From NCBI GenBank assembly GCA_003021915.1, contig PXOY01000045.1, forward strand, positions 1 through 12,508: DNA of 12,508 bases. The letters are read 5' to 3'. Within the stretch, counting starts at the first letter, position 1, and each line of letters begins with the position of its first letter. The notes below the pieces were generated by a model. That model did not search any database, was not told the origin of the DNA, and saw only the letters and a program-made list of their open reading frames with translations. This stretch comes from Parcubacteria group bacterium SW_4_49_11 (lineage in GTDB: Bacteria; Patescibacteriota; Minisyncoccia; SW-4-49-11). Made by a program: the position numbers and the translations under genes. Of this stretch, positions 6,541 through 12,457 are shown in pieces.

Positions 6541-7017
6541 CTAGTTGGAGAGTAACCTCACATACTCTTTCAGCTCGTCAATCCCGGTAATCTCCAGGCT
6601 ATCATCTTCCGAACTTAAGTAAACTTCGAGTGCTTCTTCCAGGACGTGATTTAGATACGCTCTTTCACTTGCCAGACAGGGGATGTCGTATTCTTCCGCG
6701 ATGTCTTGTGCTTTGCTCGGATTCCGCTTGATCAGCCACAAGACGTGCCGGTGCTTATACAGCACCTTAACCGGAAAGTACTCTGAAAACGTTTCATACG
6801 CATATAAGAGCCGTTCCGACTCCCAAAAGCCGTCAATTCTCGACCTCCGTATTGGACCTTGGTAATATAAGAGGTCCATTGCTCGCTCGAAGAATTTGTT
6901 TTCCAAGTAGGCACTTAGCCTATGAGGCAGAGGGTCGTTGGGGAGGAGACCATTTTCGGGAGTGATTTGTATAGTCATCGTAAATGTGCCGTCTGGCTGC
7001 ATTTGTAGATGTATCAT
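6541..7017 (-). CDS. Hypothetical protein, 158 residues
   Basis: I do not recognise this protein. It appears soluble: no signal peptide or membrane segment is visible. The N-terminal 30 residues (MIHLQMQPDGTFTMTIQITP) look like beta strands, possibly a hairpin. The rest is rich in charged and aromatic residues and predicted helices, with an acidic C-terminal half (NHVLEEALEVYLSSEDD, about 122-138). It is supported as a gene by an uninterrupted frame, a terminator right after its stop and a start codon directly preceded by a 24-base inverted repeat. It lies 76 bases downstream of yraN on the same strand, so it may be the last gene of that transcript or have its own repressed promoter. No Shine-Dalgarno site is evident. 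Confidence 0.75.
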   Translation of the reverse strand: MIHLQMQPDGTFTMTIQITPENGLLPNDPLPHRLSAYLENKFFERAMDLLYYQGPIRRSRIDGFWESERLLYAYETFSEYFPVKVLYKHRHVLWLIKRNPSKAQDIAEEYDIPCLASERAYLNHVLEEALEVYLSSEDDSLEITGIDELKEYVRLLSN

Positions 7018-7041
7018 ACATGTTTATTTTTGTAAACATGT
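7018..7041. promoter_or_regulatory. Inverted repeat abutting the start codon of the 158-residue gene
   Basis: ACATGTTTA (7018-7026) and TAAACATGT (7033-7041) form a perfect 9-bp inverted repeat with a 6-base spacer. The repeat ends directly against the ATG at 7017. It could be an operator for a dimeric repressor, or a leader hairpin that limits ribosome access. Confidence 0.5.
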
Positions 7042-7093
7042 AGTGAAATAGTTGGTACATTGGTGTGATACGCCGTATAGCGGTTGATGGACG

Positions 7094-7480
7094 CTACATC
7101 AGACCTTCGGATAAGTTCAAGAGATGTTCGACCTTGGCGCGTTTGGCCTCCGGACTGACTACTAACGCCACGCCCTCGATCACATAATCATGCTGTTGTT
7201 GGTCGGTTTCGAGTAAATAGTATCGGGCCATACGTTCAATTGTGCGCACCTTCGCTGCGGTTAAGCCATATACGGGGATTTCGGTTTCTTCAAAATCTTC
7301 TTCTTTGCTCAAACGGCTTTTTACCTCCACAAAACGAAACATGGTATTGTAGTATGCCACAATGTCGATTTCCCCTAAGGTTCTGTATTGGTAATTGCGC
7401 GCTAAGACGTGGTATCCCTTTTGGCTGAGAAATCGTTCAGCGAGCGATTCCGTGAATTGCGTGTTCGAAGTGGAGCTCAT
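7094..7480 (-). CDS. yraN: YraN family protein (UPF0102, endonuclease-like fold)
   Basis: The 128-residue product matches the small YraN/UPF0102 family, predicted to have a restriction-endonuclease-like PD-(D/E)XK fold with no settled function. Visible are the N-terminal LAERFLSQKGYHVLARNYQYR pattern (broken here as 13-33), GEID (36-39) and FVEVKSR (50-56). Asp39, Glu52 and Lys54 are candidate active-site residues. I chose the ATG at 7480 because it gives the standard N-terminus and overlaps the upstream gene's TGA as ATGA, which points to translational coupling. A longer frame reaching 7573 exists but only re-reads the upstream gene. It is co-transcribed with the O-antigen ligase-like gene. 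Confidence 0.88.
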   Translation of the reverse strand: MSSTSNTQFTESLAERFLSQKGYHVLARNYQYRTLGEIDIVAYYNTMFRFVEVKSRLSKEEDFEETEIPVYGLTAAKVRTIERMARYYLLETDQQQHDYVIEGVALVVSPEAKRAKVEHLLNLSEGLM

Positions 7481-8856
7481 ACGCGTCTGACGATTACCAT
7501 GAGGCCGGTGAGACTGGAGAGCGCGAACAATACGCCGCCGACCAGACCGGTCTCGGCGGTCATTAGGATCCATATGCTGTGTACAGGCTCATATTGCCAC
7601 GCAGGGAGACCTGAAGGCAAGGCGCTCACATACTGATGAAGGCCGGTACCCCAAAGCGGCGTGTTCTGAATAATTTCGAAGCTGCGTTCCAGATACAGTA
7701 CGCGCTTGTCGAAGGCGGGTCCGCCCCACGGAATAGCTCCGAACACCGCCCCCAAAGCGAGTATGCCGCCCGCTCCAAGCAGGATTTTAACGCGCGGACG
7801 GGAGGTGGCTCGGTTCATCTCCGCGGAAGGGGGCGTACGAGTGCCGGGTTGTTTCACGTGAAACACGCCACGTGCATGAAGGGGGAGAAGGTCCAGAGCG
7901 GCAAAAAACGGCCAAACGGCGTGCGACCAGCTCACGAGCACTCCTCCGGTGAGAGCGGTGACGATCCCCCAAAAACACGCGGGAGGTAACGGAGCAACCG
8001 GAGATACCGGACGACTTATGAGTATCCCAATAAGTACGAGAAATGCGTAAAAGGCTTGCGCACTCGTCAGAAGATAGTGATCCACCAGACTAATCCCGCC
8101 CAAACAAAGTATGATAATCGCGAGCCCCAAGTATTTGTATGTTTCACGTGAAACATTGTCCCGAGCTGTCTCCTGACTCGTTCTCGAGGAAGGAAGGGCC
8201 GTCATCTCTCGCCAAAACAGCCCCGCGAGCGCGGAAAACACAAAGAACGCGAGCACGTTCGGGTGGGGAAAGAATGCGTATCCTCTGATAAGCGTTTGTC
8301 CTCCGAGCGTGGTTTTGGCGATGCCGTCTTTGTCCGGTGAAAGAAGGGGTTCCGAAAAGAAACGTAGGCCCAAATCGTCTTGGCCGATGAACTGGAGAAA
8401 CGCCAGAGCAGCGGCACCCACGCCGGCTATAAGCAGTGCGGAGACACTCGCTTTCCAATACTGTGTTACGAGCGGAGTGAGATGCAAAAGTAACAGCCCG
8501 CCGAGGGTGTAGCGCGTGAGGACGCCCCAGGCCAGGAACGGAAGTTCGGCGTACCAAAGGGTGAGGAAGTTCCAGCCAAACCAGAGTGTGGCGACGCACA
8601 TCAGGAACTGAAGATCTCTCGCGGCAGGTAACTTCTGTTGTTCCACGTGAAACACCAGGAGACTGCCGAGCACTATAAGAGCGAGCAGATCCAGATGGTA
8701 AAAGAATAGCGAAAGGAACGCGTTCGGTTCTGTGGGCAGTTCATACGCTATCAGCGTGGTTCGTACCCCCAACGGAATCGTGAGGATGAACATGAGGAGA
8801 AGCAGTCCGGGCAGGCGTCTGGTCAGATCTCGCATACGTATTGTCTGTGCGGCCAT
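7477..8856 (-). CDS. O-antigen ligase/polymerase-like membrane protein (WaaL/Wzy superfamily)
   Basis: The 459-residue product is strongly hydrophobic with roughly ten membrane segments. The family's signature is near the C-terminus: GTGLHQYVSALP, then VHSIWILMTAETGLVGG, which matches the 'H-N-x-x-L-x-x-x-x-E-x-G' loop of Wzy/WaaL enzymes that join or polymerise lipid-linked glycans at the membrane. A central FPHPNVLAFF segment also fits. The exact substrate cannot be read; in a cell without lipopolysaccharide it may act on another surface glycan. I chose ATG 8856 (M-A-A-Q) because upstream codons run into the intergenic repeats; ATG 8838 is also possible. Three parS sites lie inside the coding sequence, encoded as VFHVKQ, NVSRET and VFHVEQ. 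It overlaps yraN by four bases. Confidence 0.78.
   Translation of the reverse strand: MAAQTIRMRDLTRRLPGLLLLMFILTIPLGVRTTLIAYELPTEPNAFLSLFFYHLDLLALIVLGSLLVFHVEQQKLPAARDLQFLMCVATLWFGWNFLTLWYAELPFLAWGVLTRYTLGGLLLLHLTPLVTQYWKASVSALLIAGVGAAALAFLQFIGQDDLGLRFFSEPLLSPDKDGIAKTTLGGQTLIRGYAFFPHPNVLAFFVFSALAGLFWREMTALPSSRTSQETARDNVSRETYKYLGLAIIILCLGGISLVDHYLLTSAQAFYAFLVLIGILISRPVSPVAPLPPACFWGIVTALTGGVLVSWSHAVWPFFAALDLLPLHARGVFHVKQPGTRTPPSAEMNRATSRPRVKILLGAGGILALGAVFGAIPWGGPAFDKRVLYLERSFEIIQNTPLWGTGLHQYVSALPSGLPAWQYEPVHSIWILMTAETGLVGGVLFALSSLTGLMVIVRRV
7850..7865. promoter_or_regulatory. parS: parS site 1
   Basis: TGTTTCACGTGAAACA is a perfect 16-bp palindrome matching the bacterial parS consensus TGTTNCACGTGAAACA bound by ParB. 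It is read through as VFHVKQ in the O-antigen ligase-like gene. Confidence 0.92.
8140..8155. promoter_or_regulatory. parS: parS site 2
   Basis: This is the same perfect palindrome, extended by one more pair on each side to 18 bp (8139-8156). It is read in a different frame from site 1, as NVSRET, so conservation is at the DNA level, not the protein level. Confidence 0.93.
8639..8654. promoter_or_regulatory. parS: parS site 3
   Basis: TGTTCCACGTGAAACA has one asymmetric base and is identical to the Bacillus subtilis parS consensus as I know it. It is encoded as VFHVEQ. It lies 499 bases from site 2, and site 2 lies 290 bases from site 1. Confidence 0.92.
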
Positions 8857-8884
8857 TTTACATGCTCTCTCAGAGAAACGCCAA
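8855..8884 (-). promoter_or_regulatory. Possible promoter of the O-antigen ligase-like/yraN unit
   Basis: TTGGCG (8879-8884) and TAAAAT (8855-8860) are 18 bases apart on the minus strand. The -10 overlaps the ATG at 8856. If this promoter is used, translation would have to begin at the ATG at 8838 from a very short leader. Confidence 0.35.
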
Positions 8885-8908
8885 GAGCCTCGAAATGCCA
8901 CGGGCACT

Positions 8909-8995
8909 GAAAAAACATGCATGTTTTTTCCGGAGCTCTCACGAGCTCCTATTTTCGGGGGACTGCCAATAGCTCCTCTTGTTCTGGCGTTGAAC
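8909..8995 (+). repeat. Two-hairpin structured repeat, unit 2
   Basis: A palindrome (8909-8930, AAAAAACATG against CATGTTTTTT plus a G-C pair) is followed by a second hairpin, GGAGCTC-TCAC-GAGCTCC (8932-8949). Then comes the conserved core CTATTTTCGGGGGACTGCC with closing AATAG (8968-8972) and TTCTGGCGTTGAACG. The third small hairpin seen in units 1 and 4 is not conserved here. Confidence 0.75.
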
Positions 8996-9010
8996 GTTTC
9001 CTCAGGCACT

Positions 9011-9070
9011 GAAACACCTTGGGTTTCTTCCGGCTTCTTTCAGAAGCCTATTTTCCGACAAGGGGACTGC
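9011..9070 (+). repeat. Two-hairpin structured repeat, unit 3 (degenerate)
   Basis: A weak first hairpin (GAAAC 9011-9015 with GTTTC 9023-9027) precedes a perfect second one, GGCTTCT-TTC-AGAAGCC (9032-9048). The core then reads TATTTTCCGACAAGGGGACTGC, with a few bases inserted, and the closing AATAG is lost. It looks like a decayed copy. Confidence 0.65.
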
Positions 9071-9088
9071 ATCGATTTACTACGGTCA

Positions 9089-9172
9089 CGTAAAAACCTG
9101 GCGGTTTTTACGGAAACCTGACGGTTTCCTATTTTCGGGGGACTGCCAGTAGCAACATCCTGCTGGCGTTGA
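9089..9172 (+). repeat. Two-hairpin structured repeat, unit 4
   Basis: The first hairpin is CGTAAAAACC-TGGC-GGTTTTTACG (9089-9112) and the second is GGAAACC-TGAC-GGTTTCC (9112-9129). The core CTATTTTCGGGGGACTGCC follows, closing with AGTAG (9148-9152) through one G-T pair, then AGCA/TGCT. The last 35 bases match unit 1 with two differences. GGACACA follows, as after unit 1. Confidence 0.8.
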
Positions 9173-9248
9173 ATATGCCCTGCGATCACGGGGGACACAG
9201 AAAAAACATATTTTCCTCAAAAGTGCCCAAGCAACGTTACAGGTTTCA

Positions 9249-9354
9249 GGCTTCTGGATTCAGGCTTCTCTTTTACAACAGTATATCTACGGTATATCGC
9301 GCCTCCAGGCGCATGTATCCATCGTATATCAAAACTTCTGGCTTCCGGATTCAG
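9249..9354 (+). repeat. GTATATC-hairpin repeat, copy B, between 15-bp direct repeats
   Basis: GTATATC (9281-9287) and GTATATC (9292-9298) lead into the hairpin GCGCCT-CC-AGGCGC (9299-9312), the 11-base linker ATGTATCCATC and GTATATC (9324-9330). Flanking it are GGCTTCTGGATTCAG (9249-9263) and GGCTTCCGGATTCAG (9340-9354), 15-mers with one difference. The flanks resemble a duplicated target, but similar sequence continues next to the left copy, so simple slippage is also possible. Confidence 0.7.
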
Positions 9355-9374
9355 AATTTAGACTTCCATTCACT

Positions 9375-9402
9375 TGCTACTCGCTACCTGCTACGTGCTA
9401 CT
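9375..9402. repeat. Tandem heptamer, four copies
   Basis: The units read TGCTACT, CGCTACC, TGCTACG, TGCTACT. This is the same four-unit, 28-base layout as 98-125, with only the last base of each unit changing freely. It ends five bases before the photolyase-family stop codon. Confidence 0.8.
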
Positions 9403-9406
9403 ACTC

Positions 9407-10873
9407 TCATCTCCGCCGCTTCCGCGAGCCATGGGTTTTTAAGACCGCTTCGGCATACCGTTTTCCCAAATCCGAACGTTTAATGGCGTACACTTTGTCC
9501 TTCATGATTGTAGTGCGCGTTTTACGATCCACGATAGGAGTAATGTATCCCGTAAGCGGCTTGGATTCGTGCTTAATAATGTCTTGAGATGAGAACTCCG
9601 CCAGTTCGGGCACCCAGGTGCGAATGAACGTAGCTTCGGGATCTTGATCCGCAATCTGCTTGGTGGGAGAATAGACACGCATGCTGTTAATGCCCGTGAC
9701 TCCTGCCTGCATCTGAATCTGGCTGATATGAATACCCGGCTCGTAGTCATAGAACAGGCGCGCGAGCGGATACATAATCGTCTTCCACGAGAGATGAAGC
9801 GTATATACGGCGAACGAAACAACCATCGCGCGCATCCGGAAATTCAAAAAACCGGTGTGTTGGAGGCAACGCATGCAGGCGTCCACAAGCGGAAAGCCTG
9901 TTTGGCCGGTTAGCCAAGCGGAGAGGAGCTCTTCGTCGTCTTCATACGGCAAAGACTCGAAGGCACGGTTCATGGCATAAAACTCGATCTCGGGCTCGGT
10001 CTCCAGTTTTTGAATAAAATGATCGCGCCAATGCAAACGGGCCTGAAAGTTTCGTAAAGACGATTTCCAGGGTTTGGGCGGCGCCGTCATATGCCTGACC
10101 TCGCGATCCCGCTGCAAGGTCAGCCGATACACGGTTCGCAGAGAAATCGTCCCCCACGCCAGATGAGGAGAAAGACGGGAGCCATACCAAAAAGCAGTAT
10201 TGGGCGAGCTAATATTGCCTCTATACCACTGTCCGCGCTCGGTTAAGAAACTCTTCAGCGTCTGTTGCGCATCGTACTCAGTAACCGGTTGGAGCGTATA
10301 GTCCGCTCTCTGCGGGAAATACGCCAAAATATCCTCGTACGAAAACTCTTTGTTGAGGTGATCCACCGTTTCGTTCGGCGTGGGAATGTGTTCCGGCCGT
10401 GAAATAATCGCTCCGTGCATGCGTTCGTGCCATATCCGTTCGCTTTTATCCCGATCTCGAAGTCCGCGAATAACCCCGTTTTGCGGCAGTTCGTGCCAGG
10501 CTATTCCGTGTTCTTTGCTCCAGTTCTTCATCCGCATGTCACGCGTGTAGGTGACATTGCTTCCCGTCTCTTCGTGAGAGAAAATCGCCTCAAATAGCAG
10601 ATAATACTGAAGATAGTCAAAAGCTTCGGGAAAGTCCGCATGAAGAAAGAGAATATCACTGCCTCGTTCGCGGAATTCCTTTTGAAGATAACAGAGCGCT
10701 TCCCACCAGGCATGAATATGAAAATACGACGTCTCCGATGCTTGTAAAAGCTTCGGCTCAAATACAAATACGGGCACCACTTCTTCGGAGTGAGCCAACG
10801 CGGACGTTAACGCCGGATTATCAAACAGACGAAAATCACGCTTAATCCACCACAGACTACGCGTATATCTCAT
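9407..10873 (-). CDS. Cryptochrome/photolyase family FAD-binding protein
   Basis: The 488-residue product resembles DNA photolyases, which bind FAD and repair UV-induced pyrimidine dimers using light. The N-terminal alpha/beta domain begins RSLWWIKRDFRLFDNPAL (5-22). The helical FAD domain shows SRLSPHLAWGTIS (232-244), WRDHF (282-286), TGFPLVDACMRCL (325-337) and NFRMRAMVVSF (344-354). The stretch QIQMQAGVTGINSMRVYSPTKQ (broken: 385-394, 395-406) differs from the NNGGWQWAASTGTD motif of class I photolyases and marks a separate subgroup, so the substrate is uncertain. The C-terminus is very basic (GSRKRRR). AGGAAG lies seven bases before the ATG, a good ribosome site. It is divergent from the small membrane protein gene. 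Confidence 0.88.
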   Translation of the reverse strand: MRYTRSLWWIKRDFRLFDNPALTSALAHSEEVVPVFVFEPKLLQASETSYFHIHAWWEALCYLQKEFRERGSDILFLHADFPEAFDYLQYYLLFEAIFSHEETGSNVTYTRDMRMKNWSKEHGIAWHELPQNGVIRGLRDRDKSERIWHERMHGAIISRPEHIPTPNETVDHLNKEFSYEDILAYFPQRADYTLQPVTEYDAQQTLKSFLTERGQWYRGNISSPNTAFWYGSRLSPHLAWGTISLRTVYRLTLQRDREVRHMTAPPKPWKSSLRNFQARLHWRDHFIQKLETEPEIEFYAMNRAFESLPYEDDEELLSAWLTGQTGFPLVDACMRCLQHTGFLNFRMRAMVVSFAVYTLHLSWKTIMYPLARLFYDYEPGIHISQIQMQAGVTGINSMRVYSPTKQIADQDPEATFIRTWVPELAEFSSQDIIKHESKPLTGYITPIVDRKTRTTIMKDKVYAIKRSDLGKRYAEAVLKTHGSRKRRR

Positions 10874-10896
10874 AGCATTTCTTCCTAAATGAGGCT

Positions 10897-10924
10897 AGGA
10901 TACTATATGTTTCTTCGATTTCAA
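10897..10924 (-). promoter_or_regulatory. Possible promoter of the photolyase-family gene
   Basis: TTGAAA (10919-10924) and TATCCT (10897-10902) are 16 bases apart on the minus strand. A better -10, TATAGT (10902-10907), lacks a -35 at proper spacing. Either would give a leader of under 40 bases before the ATG at 10873. Confidence 0.35.
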
Positions 10925-10971
10925 AATAGAACATGTGATAGGTGCGTCTTTGGCTATACCAATACTCTCTA

Positions 10972-10980
10972 TGCTATATT
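10972..10980 (+). promoter_or_regulatory. Putative extended -10 promoter of the small membrane protein gene
   Basis: TGCTATATT on the plus strand has the TGn extension and five of six matches to TATAAT. It lies 31 bases before the ATG at 11012. Confidence 0.45.
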
Positions 10981-11011
10981 CATAAATAGAGAGGTTTTTA
11001 CTCTGCATGGT

Positions 11012-11191
11012 ATGGATATCAAACGCATTCTCATAGCGCTCATAGATCTGGTCATCTGGTACGCCTTTATCTACTACTGGCTTTACACCATTCGGACCGA
11101 GGACGTCACGTTATGGCTGAACTCTCTCGTTCTCTTGCTCATGTGTTTGGTGGGGCTGGTTCTTATTCCGTTCGCGTTTCCGCGTCGGTAA
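11012..11191 (+). CDS. Small hydrophobic membrane protein, 59 residues
   Basis: I do not recognise a family. The protein is almost all membrane: about 6-27 (ILIALIDLVIWYAFIYYWLY) and about 34-56 (LWLNSLVLLLMCLVGLVLIP) form two likely helices joined by a short polar loop TIRTEDVT. A basic C-terminal PRR suggests both ends are cytoplasmic. I used the ATG at 11012. The frame is open further upstream to 10889, but that part contains the putative promoter and looks non-coding. GAGAGG lies 17 bases upstream, too far for a standard ribosome site, so the exact start is unsure. It is the only plus-strand protein gene in the window and converges on the DoxX-like gene. Confidence 0.6.
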   Translation: MDIKRILIALIDLVIWYAFIYYWLYTIRTEDVTLWLNSLVLLLMCLVGLVLIPFAFPRR

Positions 11192-11265
11192 GTGGCTGAG
11201 ACGGCTCGTGTATAGCAAAGATAACGCCATCACCAGTTGGAAAAGCCAGTGGGCGAGCCCGCATA

Positions 11266-11284
11266 CCGTACAACGGGTGTACGG
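11266..11284. other. Hairpin between convergent genes
   Basis: CCGTACA (11266-11272) and TGTACGG (11278-11284) form a 7-bp stem with loop ACGGG, six bases past the DoxX-like stop codon. It may help end transcription of the convergent genes, but no T-tract follows on either strand, so I do not call it an intrinsic terminator. Confidence 0.4.
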
Positions 11285-11290
11285 ACCTAC

Positions 11291-11671
11291 TTATTCCTGC
11301 GGACGTTGGGTATCCCATGCGAGAACTCCCAAGGCCAGTGCTCCCGCCATGAGGCCGACGTTCCGAAACACCACATCCAGGAGCGAGAGATTAAAAAGCA
11401 CAATGAGCGCCAAGAACAAAGCCGTGAGAAAACTAGGAATGACTAACCGCTGGCCACTGAGGAGCCAGCCGGCTAAGAGGAGCTCTCCCCAGGTCGATAT
11501 CTGAAATACAAGCTCACGTAAACCGCCTGATAAAAAGCCCGGCACGTACGCTTTCCAGCTCACCGGATCCGTCAACGCGCCGACCCCTGCGTAAATCAAC
11601 ACAAAGGCGAGTCCGAGTTGAAGAATCCAGCGCGCGTACTGTTCGCGATGCTCAAGAACATGGTTTCTCAT
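11291..11671 (-). CDS. DoxX-like family membrane protein
   Basis: The 126-residue product has four likely membrane helices (about 14-32, 57-72, 77-95 and 103-119). The opening RWILQLGLAFVLIYAGVGAL followed by DPVSWKAYVPGFL is the usual start of DoxX/SURF4-like small quinone-associated or redox-linked membrane proteins. The precise role is unknown. It starts 31 bases after the cupredoxin stop, so the two are probably one transcript; pairing with a copper protein suggests a membrane redox or oxidative-stress function, which is an inference. No clear Shine-Dalgarno site precedes the ATG. Confidence 0.75.
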   Translation of the reverse strand: MRNHVLEHREQYARWILQLGLAFVLIYAGVGALTDPVSWKAYVPGFLSGGLRELVFQISTWGELLLAGWLLSGQRLVIPSFLTALFLALIVLFNLSLLDVVFRNVGLMAGALALGVLAWDTQRPQE

Positions 11672-11702
11672 ACGAGGTGCTTGTGGGGTGCTGATTTACG
11701 TT

Positions 11703-12230
11703 TTACTCAACAATAACCGTACCGCCCGCGGACGCGTTCACGTGATTGTGGTACCCCCATTCGCCGCTCTTCTCGAACGTGAAGGTGAACGTTTGACCGG
11801 TGGTACACTGATCAAACGAACTGACTCCACCCTCACAGTGCTCGTTAACACTCGTGCCATCGTACTGCGTGTGAGTGGGGTGTTGATCGCTTCCGACCCA
11901 CATTTGGCCGTCTCCCTCGTTCACGAAGCGTACAGACTGCCCTTGTTGGATGGTTACGGTTTGCGGGCTAAACGAACCATCCTGGTAGGTCACCGTAGCT
12001 GCCGCTTCACCGTCCTTGTTTTCTGACTCATTCGGAGCATTCACGTCTTCATTTTCGTTCGAACTGCCGACTGGGCTTTGAGGCTCCTCGGTATCCCTCT
12101 GTTGAGACTGTTCTGGCTCTTCTGATTGGCTCCTTTGTTCGCTGTCTCCTCCCGACCCAATAAGAACCGCGAGAACACCTATTCCGATGACGATGAGAAT
12201 TCCTAACGTAATAGTTAGCGTTTTATTCAT
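11703..12230 (-). CDS. Membrane-anchored cupredoxin-domain protein
   Basis: The 175-residue product has an N-terminal membrane anchor (about 5-25, TLTITLGILIVIGIGVLAVL), an acidic Ser/Gln/Glu-rich spacer (28-75) and a cupredoxin domain (78-175) outside the membrane. Typical beta strands are SFSPQTVTIQQGQSVRFVN, GQTFTFTF and GTVIVE. The usual C-x-x-H-x-x-x-M copper loop is replaced by YHNHVNASAGG. Candidate metal ligands are His117 and His120 (HPTH), His161 and His163. Cys132 and Cys142 could form a disulfide or bind metal. Variants of this kind are, to my knowledge, common in CPR bacteria. I chose ATG 12230; a TTG three codons upstream is possible but less likely. It leads the DoxX-like gene. 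Confidence 0.82.
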   Translation of the reverse strand: MNKTLTITLGILIVIGIGVLAVLIGSGGDSEQRSQSEEPEQSQQRDTEEPQSPVGSSNENEDVNAPNESENKDGEAAATVTYQDGSFSPQTVTIQQGQSVRFVNEGDGQMWVGSDQHPTHTQYDGTSVNEHCEGGVSSFDQCTTGQTFTFTFEKSGEWGYHNHVNASAGGTVIVE

Positions 12231-12261
12231 ACGAAGCAAACTAATTGATATCTTATTACGT

Positions 12262-12267
12262 ATTATA
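12262..12267 (-). promoter_or_regulatory. Putative -10 of the cupredoxin/DoxX-like operon
   Basis: A perfect TATAAT on the minus strand, 31 bases before the ATG at 12230. The -35 region (TTAGGA at an 18-base spacing) is poor. Confidence 0.5.
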
Positions 12268-12363
12268 ACGCCATTCCTTAGAACCTCCTAATGCATTTTT
12301 TGAAAGAGACGTACGTATACCCACTATTCTCTTCTGTATGCTCTTTTCTCACCCTTGTTTTTA

Positions 12364-12372
12364 TGGTATCTT
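12364..12372 (+). promoter_or_regulatory. Possible tRNA-Ala promoter (extended -10)
   Basis: TGGTATCTT has the TGn extension and four of six -10 matches, eleven bases before the tRNA 5' end. No good -35 is visible. Confidence 0.4.
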
Positions 12373-12383
12373 AGAAAGAAGAT

Positions 12384-12457
12384 GGGCCTGTAGCTCAGCT
12401 GGCTAGAGCATCTGTTTCGCATACAGAAGGTCACCGGTTCGAGTCCGGTCAGGTCCA
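12384..12457 (+). tRNA. tRNA-Ala(CGC)
   Basis: The 74-nucleotide sequence folds fully. The acceptor stem is GGGCCTG/CAGGTCC with discriminator A, the D stem GCTC/GAGC, the anticodon stem TCTGT/ACAGA with loop TTCGCAT giving anticodon CGC, and the T stem ACCGG/CCGGT with TTCGAGT. The third acceptor pair is G3-U70, the alanine identity element. The 3' CCA is not encoded. Confidence 0.96.

Noticed and set aside
7481..7573. 31-codon N-terminal extension of yraN
   Set aside because: It re-reads the end of the upstream gene and gives an Arg-rich sequence unlike YraN; the ATGA overlap at 7477-7480 is a natural start.
7869..7874. Extra CACGTG as a possible fourth parS
   Set aside because: The flanks (GC and CA) do not match TGTTT/AAACA beyond the central hexamer.
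8857..9009. 51-codon N-terminal extension of the O-antigen ligase-like gene
   Set aside because: The extension translates structured repeat unit 2 and is not hydrophobic; the protein fits its family better from ATG 8856 or 8838.
11739..11744. CACGTG within the cupredoxin gene as a parS
   Set aside because: Only TTCACGTGA agrees; the outer bases fail on both sides.
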